Assembly: GCF_023074185.1 (NCBI RefSeq) | Contig: NZ_JADPKY010000077.1 | Span: 1 to 54,487, forward strand | DNA: 54,487 nucleotides | Origin: Bradyrhizobium sp. 132 | GTDB taxonomy: Bacteria; Pseudomonadota; Alphaproteobacteria; Rhizobiales; Xanthobacteraceae | Direction of reading: 5' to 3' | In this document: piece after piece, positions 47,940-54,487 of the stretch | Numbering within the stretch: position 1 is the stretch's first letter | Layout of the letters: each line of letters begins with the position of its first letter | Made by a program: the position numbers and the translations under genes | Notes under the pieces: generated by a model | Database searches by the model: none | Told to the model about the DNA's origin: nothing | Seen by the model: the letters and a program-made list of their open reading frames with translations, nothing else

Positions 47940-49262
47940 TCAAACTTGCGCGTTCAATGCCGGCCGCGATCCGCCCGTAGCCCAATCGAGAAGCTCAATC
48001 GTGTGTACGACCGGAACTGACGTGCCACTGGCAATCTGCACCATGCAGCCGATATTGCCTGTGGCAATCATGTCCGGCTTGACGCTCGCGATGTTGGCGA
48101 CCTTGCGATCGCGCAACCGGCCCGCAAGCTCGGGCTGGAGAATGTTGTAGGTCCCCGCCGAACCGCAACACAAATGGCTCTCCGGCACATCTTTCACCAC
48201 GAATCCATTCTTGGAAAGCAATTCTTTCGGAAGGCCCGTGATTTTCTGCCCGTGCTGCAACGAACACGCTGAGTGATAGGCGACGACGATGTTGTCTTGT
48301 CGCGCGGTGGCCGCGAGTCCGAGGCCGGCGACGTATTCGGTGATGTCCTTGGCGAGTGCGGAGACCTTCGCCGCGTCGGCGGCAAACGCAGCGTCCTCTC
48401 GCAGAAGATAGCCGTAATCCTTGATCACGGTGCCGCAGCCGGACGCCGTCACCAGGATGGCGTCGAGCCCCTCGCCGGCCGCTTCCGTAAGCCACGCCGC
48501 GATATTGGCGCGAGCCCGGGCCAGTGCGTCCTGGTCGTTACCAAGGTGATGGGTCAGCGCGCCGCAGCACTGCTCGTCCCTGACAAGGACGACCTCGATG
48601 CCGTGGCGCGTGAGGAGATTGATGGCGGCCTGGTTGATGCGCGGCGCCAGCACTTGCTGGGCGCAGCCCTGGAGCAGCGCGACCCGGCCACGCTTCTTGC
48701 CGAGCGCTGCGAACACACTGCCGGCGGCGGGTCCCGGCGGCGGCAGCCGGTTCGGCGCCAGTGCCAGCATCGCCTTGAGGCGTTGGATCAGGCCGGGCGT
48801 GGCCGATGGCCGGGGCGTCGGCAGGAGCACGGCCAGCGGGCGGGCCAGCCGCGCCAGCACCATGCTCACGCGGAAACGCCGCGGGTCGGGCAGGACGAAG
48901 GCCAGCAACCGGCGCAGCAGCCGCTCCGTCAGCGGCCGCTCATAACGCTGCTCGATCCTGACCCGGGCCTGGTCGACAAGGTGCATGTAATTGACCCCCG
49001 AGGGGCAGGTCGTCATGCAGGACAGGCACGACAGGCAGCGATCGACATGCTTGACCACTTCAGCCGTCGGCGTCAGGTCCTTCTCCAGCATCTCCTTGAT
49101 CAGATAGATGCGGCCGCGCGGGCTATCGAGCTCGTCGCCAAGCAGCACATAGGTCGGACAGGTCGCGGTGCAGAAGCCGCAATGGACGCAGGCGCGCAGG
49201 ATCTTGTCGGCTTCCGCGATGTCGGGGTCGGCGAGCTGCGCGAGTGAGAATTCGGTCTTCAT
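47940..49262 (-). CDS. glcF: Glycolate oxidase iron-sulfur subunit GlcF
   Basis: 440 residues. Two [4Fe-4S] motifs: CVHCGFCTATCPTYVLLG and CLSCLSCMTTCPSG near the N-terminus. Two CCG domains (EQCCGALTHHLG; HLCCGSAGTYN) later, as in heterodisulfide-reductase-like subunits. It passes electrons from the flavin subunit to the quinone pool at the membrane. Its ATG overlaps the glcE stop by 4 bp. Confidence 0.95.
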   Translation of the reverse strand: MKTEFSLAQLADPDIAEADKILRACVHCGFCTATCPTYVLLGDELDSPRGRIYLIKEMLEKDLTPTAEVVKHVDRCLSCLSCMTTCPSGVNYMHLVDQARVRIEQRYERPLTERLLRRLLAFVLPDPRRFRVSMVLARLARPLAVLLPTPRPSATPGLIQRLKAMLALAPNRLPPPGPAAGSVFAALGKKRGRVALLQGCAQQVLAPRINQAAINLLTRHGIEVVLVRDEQCCGALTHHLGNDQDALARARANIAAWLTEAAGEGLDAILVTASGCGTVIKDYGYLLREDAAFAADAAKVSALAKDITEYVAGLGLAATARQDNIVVAYHSACSLQHGQKITGLPKELLSKNGFVVKDVPESHLCCGSAGTYNILQPELAGRLRDRKVANIASVKPDMIATGNIGCMVQIASGTSVPVVHTIELLDWATGGSRPALNAQV

Positions 49263-50497
49263 GCCGTAGCGCCCCGCGTCAGCCGGCCCCGGTTGAGGAT
49301 GGTCTTCGGATCGAAACTCGCGCGGACTCGTTCGCTCAACGCGACGATGCCAACGGCTTGCGGATGGAACACGTCGACACCGCGCCTGATGTCCTCAGCC
49401 GCCCGGATCAGCGTGGCGTGCCCGCCGACCGCATTCGTACGTTCGCGCACGGCCGGGGCGTGGGCGTCCGACTTCGGTGGCAACGCCGCCCAGATCAGTC
49501 CGCCGCCCCAATCGTAGATCACGTCGCCGCCGGTCTCGCGCGCCAGCAGCGTCCCCAGAGCTGCGCCCGACGCCGGCGGACAGACGATCCGCCAGACCGG
49601 CCAGGCCCCCAGCGCGCCACTGGCAGCGAACGGCAGGACGTCGCGGATCGCGGCCCATAGCGCCGCGGACGCGACGTCCTCGACCAGCGTCGCGGTTCCG
49701 AACGGGGCCAGCAATTCGCGCAGCGAGCCAGCTCGGTGGGCGGCGGAGGCAGTAATGCCTTCGAGCCGCAGCACGGTCAGCGCCTCGCCCTGGCCCGCGA
49801 TATCGCCGAGACCTTCGGTCCTGGTCCGGAACGCCGATTTTGGCAGGTGCGCGGCACCGGAAACGTCAAAGGGCGAGCCGAGCGCCGCGGTCATCGCCTT
49901 GTTGGCGGCGGCATCGTCGAGCCCGCGCTGCAGCAGCGTCCGCTCGGCCTCCGGCTTCGGCATCACCTTCAGCGTGACCTCGGTCATGACCGACAGCGTG
50001 CCCCAGGAACCGGCGAGAAGCTTGCAGAGGTCGTAGCCGGTGACGTTCTTCACCACCTTGCCGCCGGTCTTGAAGCTGTCGCCGAAACCGGAGACGGCAT
50101 GCGCCCCGAGCAGATGGTCGCGCGCCCCGCCCGCCCTGATCCGGCGCGGACCGGCCAGGCCAGCCGCGATCATGCCACCAATGGTGCCGAGCGCGGGCGT
50201 GCCGAGCAGCGGCGCCGTGTTCATCGGCTCGAAGGCGAATTGCTGGTTCTTGGCATCGATCAGCGACAGCACGTCGGCCAGCGGCGCCCCGGCCTGGAGC
50301 GTGACAATGAGTTCGTTGGGTTCGTAGGCGGTGATGGCATTCAGCGCGGAGACGTCGAGCACGGCGTTGGTCGCCATCGCATGACCGATGCTGCGCTTGC
50401 TGCCATGACCGATGATCTCGAGCGGCTGCTCATTGGCAATCGCCGCGCGCACCACCTCTTCGACGTCTTTGGCGTCTCTAACCCTGAGCGTATCCAC
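49259..50497 (-). CDS. glcE: Glycolate oxidase FAD-binding subunit GlcE
   Basis: 412 residues from GTG 50497, where family homology begins (DTLRVRDAKDVEEVVRAA). TTG 50515 is an alternative. FAD-binding PCMH fold: IIGHGSKRSIG, GGMIAAGLAGPRRIRAG and GGKVVKNVTGYDLCKLL, which resembles GlcE and not GlcD. It lies 62 bp after glcD. The open frame continues far upstream but through the glcD gene, so the earlier starts are not used. Confidence 0.92.
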   Translation of the reverse strand: MDTLRVRDAKDVEEVVRAAIANEQPLEIIGHGSKRSIGHAMATNAVLDVSALNAITAYEPNELIVTLQAGAPLADVLSLIDAKNQQFAFEPMNTAPLLGTPALGTIGGMIAAGLAGPRRIRAGGARDHLLGAHAVSGFGDSFKTGGKVVKNVTGYDLCKLLAGSWGTLSVMTEVTLKVMPKPEAERTLLQRGLDDAAANKAMTAALGSPFDVSGAAHLPKSAFRTRTEGLGDIAGQGEALTVLRLEGITASAAHRAGSLRELLAPFGTATLVEDVASAALWAAIRDVLPFAASGALGAWPVWRIVCPPASGAALGTLLARETGGDVIYDWGGGLIWAALPPKSDAHAPAVRERTNAVGGHATLIRAAEDIRRGVDVFHPQAVGIVALSERVRASFDPKTILNRGRLTRGATA

Positions 50498-50559
50498 GAG
50501 TGAGCCGGTATCCAAGTTTGCAGCGGAAATCAAATTTGGCGCGTTGCTGCGGGGCGACG

Positions 50560-52053
50560 CTAGAACCGCGGGATGTCCGGAAACGCCAGCTTGCCGGCGT
50601 GGACATGCATGCGGCCGAGCTCGGCGCAGCGGTGCAGGGTCGGAAACACCTTTCCGGGATTGAGCAGGCCCTGCGCGTCGAAGGCGCATTTCAGGCGCTG
50701 CTGCTGGTTGAGGTCGATCTCGCTGAACATCTCCGGCATCAGATCGCGCTTCTCGATGCCGACGCCGTGCTCGCCGGTGAGCACGCCGCCGAACTCGACG
50801 CAGGCGCGCAGGATGTCGGCGCCGAAGGCTTCGGCGCGCTCGATCTCGCCGGGCTTGTTGGCGTCATAGAGGATCAGCGGATGCAGATTGCCGTCGCCGG
50901 CATGGAACACATTGGCGCAACCGAGCTGATATTTTTCCGATAGCTCGCGGATGCGCGCCAGCGCCTTCGGCAGCGCACCGCGCGGGATGGTGCCGTCCAT
51001 GCAGAGATAGTCGGGGGAGATGCGGCCGACGGCGGGGAACGCAGCTTTCCGGCCGGCCCAGAACAGATTGCGCTCGGCCTCCGAGGTCGAGATCTGGCAG
51101 GTGGTCGAGCCGCAAGCATTCGCAATCGTCTCGACGCGCGTGATCAGCTCGTCGACCTCGATCCTGGGACCGTCGAGCTCGATGATGAGGAGCGCCTCGA
51201 CATCGAGCGGATAGCCGGCATGGACGAAGGCCTCCGCGGCGTGGATCGCAGGCTTGTCCATCATCTCCATGCCGCCGGGAATGATGCCCGCGCCGATGAT
51301 GCGCGCCACGCATTCGCCGGCCGCCTCGACTTGCGCGAAGCCGACCATCAGCGCGCGCGCCGTCTCCGGCTTTTGCAGGATGCGCACCGTGATCTCGGTG
51401 ATGACCCCGAGCAGCCCTTCCGAGCCGGTGATGACGCCCATCAGGTCATAGCCGGTGTTCTCCGCCGACTTGCCGCCGATGCGCAGGATCTCGCCGCTCA
51501 TCAGCACGATCTCGCAGCCGAGCACGTTGTTGGTGGTCATGCCGTATTTCAGGCAGTGCACGCCGCCGGAATTCTCCGCGACATTGCCGCCGATCGAGCA
51601 GGCGATCTGCGAGGACGGATCCGGCGCGTAGTAGAACCCGGCATGGGCGACGGCCTGGCTGATCGCGAGGTTGGTGACGCCGGGTTCGGTGACGACGGCG
51701 CGGTTGTCGAAATCGATCTCGCGGATGCGCTTGAACTTGCCGAGACCCAGGAGCACGCCGTCTTCCAGCGGCAGCGCGCCGCCGGACAGTGAGGTGCCGG
51801 AACCGCGCGGCACCACCTTGATGCCCCGCCCTGCACAATATTTCAGGACGAGCGAAACCTGCTCGGTCGTGTCGGGCAGCACCACGACCATCGGCGGCTG
51901 CCGATAAGCCGTCAGCCCGTCGGATTCATAGGCCCGCATCTCGGCGGCGCTGTCGATCACGCCTTCGCCTGGGACGATTGCGCGCAATGCAGCCACGATC
52001 TCAGCGCGGCGCGCGAGCACGGCCTGGTCGCTCGCAGGCATCATGATGGCCAT
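50560..52053 (-). CDS. glcD: Glycolate oxidase subunit GlcD
   Basis: 497 residues from ATG 52053 (AAGGA six bases upstream). FAD-binding motif PRGSGTSLSGGALPLEDG and CSIGGNVAENSGGVHCLKYG, the substrate-site histidine region in FHAGDGNLHPLI, and the C-terminal GEHGVGIEKRDLM. It oxidises glycolate (or D-lactate) to glyoxylate. First gene of glcDEF. A perfect palindrome lies 46 bp upstream of the ATG. Confidence 0.95.
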   Translation of the reverse strand: MAIMMPASDQAVLARRAEIVAALRAIVPGEGVIDSAAEMRAYESDGLTAYRQPPMVVVLPDTTEQVSLVLKYCAGRGIKVVPRGSGTSLSGGALPLEDGVLLGLGKFKRIREIDFDNRAVVTEPGVTNLAISQAVAHAGFYYAPDPSSQIACSIGGNVAENSGGVHCLKYGMTTNNVLGCEIVLMSGEILRIGGKSAENTGYDLMGVITGSEGLLGVITEITVRILQKPETARALMVGFAQVEAAGECVARIIGAGIIPGGMEMMDKPAIHAAEAFVHAGYPLDVEALLIIELDGPRIEVDELITRVETIANACGSTTCQISTSEAERNLFWAGRKAAFPAVGRISPDYLCMDGTIPRGALPKALARIRELSEKYQLGCANVFHAGDGNLHPLILYDANKPGEIERAEAFGADILRACVEFGGVLTGEHGVGIEKRDLMPEMFSEIDLNQQQRLKCAFDAQGLLNPGKVFPTLHRCAELGRMHVHAGKLAFPDIPRF

Positions 52054-52098
52054 ATCACATCCTTCATGGCGTATCCTTCCGGCTGACGCCGCATGATC

Positions 52099-52135
52099 GA
52101 TTTGTCGCGACAAATCAACCACGTCCGCGGTGGTT
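52099..52135. promoter_or_regulatory. Putative operator upstream of glcD
   Basis: GATTTGTCGCGACAAATC (52099-52116) is a perfect 18-bp palindrome, directly followed by AACCAC-n7-GTGGTT (52117-52135). They lie 46 and 64 bp upstream of the glcD ATG. TTGTCGCGACAA has the shape of FadR/GlcC-type (GntR family) operators, but the regulator is not in this window. Confidence 0.6.
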
Positions 52136-52326
52136 TGGGTAGGCCATCCGAAAGTCGGATCGACGATCTTGCGCGAGTTCGCTCTGGGACAAGTAGGAAA
52201 TCGTGAAACCTGTCATGGTTTAGCGGCTTGTCCAAGCCGGGCAGGCCTGCCAAAACCGGCAGGTCCGACGATTGCCGATCAGGCAAGTAACTAACCAGAC
52301 CCCAGGGAAGAGACGAAGAGCACCCG

Positions 52327-52722
52327 ATGACAAAACTGATTTTTGGCGCACTGACCATCCTCACCGCGATTGCCACCGCACCTGCCGCGATGGCGCAGGA
52401 TGCCGCGGCCGGCAAGTCGTCGTTCAACAAATGCCTGGCCTGCCACGCGATCGGCGAAGGCGCCAAGAACAAGGTCGGCCCCGAACTCAACGGCCTCGAC
52501 GGCCGCAAGTCCGGTACCGCGCCGGACTACAATTACTCCGACGCGAACAAGAATTCGGGCATTACCTGGAACGAGGCCCAGTTCAAGGAATACATCAAGG
52601 ACCCCAAGGCCAAGATCCCAGGTACCAAGATGGCGTTCGCCGGCATCAAGAACCAGACCGAGATCAACAATCTCTGGACCTATGTGTCGCAGTTCGACAA
52701 GGACGGGAAGATCAAGCAGTAA
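52327..52722 (+). CDS. Periplasmic class I cytochrome c (c2/c550-like)
   Basis: 131 residues. Signal peptide MTKLIFGALTILTAIATAPA cut near AMAQ, heme motif CLACH (about residues 36-40), then GPELNGLDGRKSG, and the Met ligand in GTKMAFAGIKN. Typical c2-family spacing. It carries electrons between the bc1 complex and terminal oxidases or reductases in the periplasm. Divergent from glcD. Bradyrhizobium CycA-like is my best guess; the symbol is not certain. Confidence 0.9.
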   Translation: MTKLIFGALTILTAIATAPAAMAQDAAAGKSSFNKCLACHAIGEGAKNKVGPELNGLDGRKSGTAPDYNYSDANKNSGITWNEAQFKEYIKDPKAKIPGTKMAFAGIKNQTEINNLWTYVSQFDKDGKIKQ

Positions 52723-52741
52723 GCGCGCGAACGACGGTCGC

Positions 52742-52840
52742 TGGAGCTTCGGTTCTGATTGAATCAGAACCGAAGCTCCACCGTCTTGTTTTGACGCGTT
52801 TTCTTCACGCGAACCGGTATCCACTTCGCTCGAAAACGCT
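52742..52840. repeat. Dispersed palindromic repeat after the cytochrome gene
   Basis: TGGAGCTTCGGTTCTGATT (52742-52760) and its exact complement (52762-52780) around one central G. Then comes the block GCGTTTTCTTCACGCGAACC...CGAAAACGC at 52796-52840, another common bradyrhizobial intergenic element. The first hairpin may also stop transcription. Confidence 0.75.
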
Positions 52841-53911
52841 CTAATCGGCGACCGCCGGCGCCGGGACGATTTTTCCGATCATCGTCTCAATCTCGGTCTT
52901 CACGAGATCCGGCACCGCGTTCTGCACCATGTGGCCAAGATCAGGCAGCACGATCAGCTTTGCATTCTGGACAGTCGCGGCGAACGGGCGCGCGTGGATG
53001 TTGGTCTTCACCGTCTTGTCAGGTTCGCCGGCGATGATCGTGACCGGCGCCGATATCTCGCCGTAGCGGGCGACTTGCGCGGCGACCGCTTCCTTCAGCG
53101 TCACCAGATCATAGGCATTGGCGATGAACTCGCGCGGGCGCAGCAGCAGTGGCGTCGCGGAGTCATGCACGAAACCATCCGGCATCGTCTGTGGCAGGAA
53201 GACGCCGCGCGCGCCGGCCTCGGCAACGAAATAGCCCAGCGGCAGCGTGACGGTGTAGGCCAGCAGCGGGCCGATCACCGGCGTTGCGATGATCTCGTTG
53301 TAGCGGCCGACGCCGCCGCGCCAGGGATGTGTGACGGGCGCGAGCATCACGAGGCCCGCAACGCGGACGGCATGATCGAGGGCCAACCGCGCGCCGAGCG
53401 CGCCGCTCCAGGAATGCACCACGAAGACCGCGCGAGCGATCCCGAGCTTGCCGAGCGCCTCATCGATCATCCGCGCCTGGACCTCCGGCGTCGAATCCTG
53501 CCGCCGCGCGCGGGTGCTCCAGCCATGGCCGGGACGGTCGATCAGGATGACGCGATGGTTCTTGGCGAGGAGATCGCCGAGCGGCCGCCGCATCGCTTCC
53601 AGGTTGGAGCTCGCGCCGTGCAGCATCACGATCGGCATGTTGAAATCGCGCGGGCCGATATCGACGGCGTGAAGCACAGCGCCATCGACCTCGATCATCC
53701 GGCCTTGCGGTGGAAAGGCGCGTTGCACGGCGAGGACGCCGGCCTGCGTAACCAGCGCCAGCAGGACCAGCGCGGTCACGACTGACATCACGATCATGGA
53801 GAGAATCCGGGCGATCCAGGACACAGGGCAGTTACGGGGCTTGGCGGCGGCAGTTTCGCGCAGGGAGACCCGGCGCTCCACTTGAAATGCCGGGGCTGTG
53901 GATATGTGCAT
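52841..53911 (-). CDS. Alpha/beta hydrolase with N-terminal membrane anchor
   Basis: 356 residues. A hydrophobic segment (MIVMSVVTALVLLALVTQAGVLAV, about residues 39-62) after a basic leader anchors it. Hydrolase core: MLHGASSNLEAMRRP (oxyanion region), nucleophile in VVHSWSGALG (Ser-x-Ser: HSWSG variant of G-x-S-x-G), Asp in AGEPDKT and His in LGHMVQ. Substrate unknown. Start at 53911 is likely; 53797 (MIVMS) would drop the leader. Confidence 0.82.
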   Translation of the reverse strand: MHISTAPAFQVERRVSLRETAAAKPRNCPVSWIARILSMIVMSVVTALVLLALVTQAGVLAVQRAFPPQGRMIEVDGAVLHAVDIGPRDFNMPIVMLHGASSNLEAMRRPLGDLLAKNHRVILIDRPGHGWSTRARRQDSTPEVQARMIDEALGKLGIARAVFVVHSWSGALGARLALDHAVRVAGLVMLAPVTHPWRGGVGRYNEIIATPVIGPLLAYTVTLPLGYFVAEAGARGVFLPQTMPDGFVHDSATPLLLRPREFIANAYDLVTLKEAVAAQVARYGEISAPVTIIAGEPDKTVKTNIHARPFAATVQNAKLIVLPDLGHMVQNAVPDLVKTEIETMIGKIVPAPAVAD

Positions 53912-54124
53912 AATTCCAGCGGGAAAAACGCAACGAAATCAATGCTACTCCCCGCAGCGCGCAAGCTTCGAAACAGCTTCATGCACTCATCATCGCGGCT
54001 TCCATATAATCGCCACGGTCGGTTCCGCCATCTAGACGCGGGTGGGCGCCGATCCTGCTCGCAACCCCAAGGGGGTGCGGGAAAGACCGGCTGGATTTGT
54101 CCTGATTTGAACCGGAGAATTTCG

Positions 54125-54307
54125 ATGAGCTTGAGATCCAAAGACACTCCGATCGACGAGATCGTGGCAAGCTGCAACGGCGACCTGCGCGGTGCCGTGC
54201 GCGCGCTGCTGCTGATCAACGAGCACCTCGAGACGGAGCTTGCAAAGGCCTACGCCGCAGCGGTCGATCACGGCCTTGCCGAGCGCGAAGGCAGCGTTTT
54301 GCACTAG
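54125..54307 (+). CDS. Small hypothetical protein (60 aa)
   Basis: ATG 54125 with GGAG seven bases upstream. Helical: PIDEIVASCNGDLRGAVRAL, then LLLINEHLETELAKAYAAAVDH. Short proteins with this IDEIVASC-GDLRGA-ALL pattern are common in bradyrhizobia; no function known. The stop is followed at once by the IS5-family left end. Confidence 0.65.
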   Translation: MSLRSKDTPIDEIVASCNGDLRGAVRALLLINEHLETELAKAYAAAVDHGLAEREGSVLH

Positions 54308-54322
54308 GTCGCTGTCGACCTA

Positions 54323-54487
54323 GGGTCTGTTGGGATTCAGGATTCTCATCGGGGCTTGGTTGTGATTCAAGCTTGGGATGGACCGATACGTTTTGACTGA
54401 CGCCCAATGGGCGAAGATGGAGCCGCATTGTCTTGGCAAGCCGGGAGATCCGGGCCGCAGCGGCAAGGACAACCGACTGTTTGTCGA
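54323..54487 (+). mobile_element. IS5-family element, left end (truncated by window)
   Basis: Left terminal sequence GGGTCTGTTGGGATTCA starts at 54323, followed by the transposase start. The right end is outside the window, so element length and target duplication cannot be read. Confidence 0.7.
54378..54487 (+). CDS. IS5-family transposase, N-terminal fragment (runs off the window)
   Basis: ATG 54378 opens MDRYVLTDAQWAKMEPHC, continuing LGKPGDPGRSGKDNRLFVE. This is the DUF4096-type N-terminus of IS5 (IS427-like) transposases. The DDE catalytic domain lies beyond the end. The gene is incomplete only because the window stops. Confidence 0.85.
   Translation, partial: MDRYVLTDAQWAKMEPHCLGKPGDPGRSGKDNRLFV

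Noticed and set aside
52742..52780. Strong rho-independent terminator for the cytochrome gene
   Set aside because: The hairpin is perfect but lacks a proper T-tract and looks like a known dispersed repeat; left as a repeat.

Overview
The window is a high-GC alphaproteobacterial chromosome segment, most probably from Bradyrhizobium or a close relative in the Nitrobacteraceae. The reasons are the family set (DUF2093, DUF4170, DUF6101, GYD, CheZ, HisZ+HisG, TorF-type porin), several types of dispersed intergenic hairpin repeat that I recognise from bradyrhizobia, and a CIRCE-controlled groESL operon. No rRNA, tRNA or CRISPR array was seen. Gene density is about one gene per kb, and most of the window is core housekeeping.

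Layout. 0.1-8.2 kb: a ribbon-helix-helix regulator; an endonuclease-type mutL; rsmD; an RluB-like pseudouridine synthase with a very long charged extension; tadA; a protein that matches fluoroacetate dehalogenase at every catalytic position; purD. 8.2-11.1 kb: a small AT-richer accessory patch (DUF3800 protein, tail-less tyrosine-recombinase-like protein, 45-residue membrane peptide) lying between inverted copies of an intergenic repeat. 11.1-18.6 kb: a winged-helix regulator with a membrane partner, xseA, two alpha/beta hydrolases (one lacking its nucleophile) and several very small proteins. 19.0-24.6 kb (minus strand): an overlapping run lpxK-waaA-acyltransferase-DUF4170-cysQ-pmbA for lipid A/Kdo assembly and associated functions. 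24.8-33.1 kb: DUF6101, ubiA, rsmE, hisZ-hisG, a polyprenyl-phosphate-type glycosyltransferase overlapping a YdjC-type deacetylase, and a DUF2076 protein.

33.15-35.03 kb is a group II intron on the minus strand. It sits five bases past the hairpin of the L,D-transpeptidase terminator, and its reverse transcriptase is broken by a one-base frameshift in a homopolymer. 35.1-41.9 kb: L,D-transpeptidase, cheZ, a lipoprotein, groES-groEL with promoter and CIRCE, and two secreted proteins. 42.1-54.5 kb: lactate permease, an SbmA/YddA-like ABC exporter, a TorF-like porin, a histone-H1-like Lys/Ala protein, the glycolate oxidase operon glcD-glcE-glcF with a perfect 18-bp palindrome upstream, a c-type cytochrome, an alpha/beta hydrolase, and the left end of an IS5-family element running off the window.

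The best leads for something new are the intron inserted at a terminator, the defluorinase homologue, the glycosyltransferase/deacetylase pair (possible amino-sugar decoration of a lipid carrier or lipid A), the accessory patch, the RluB extension, and the two palindromic operators. I did not find a convincing large undescribed system; most of the window is ordinary core genome.
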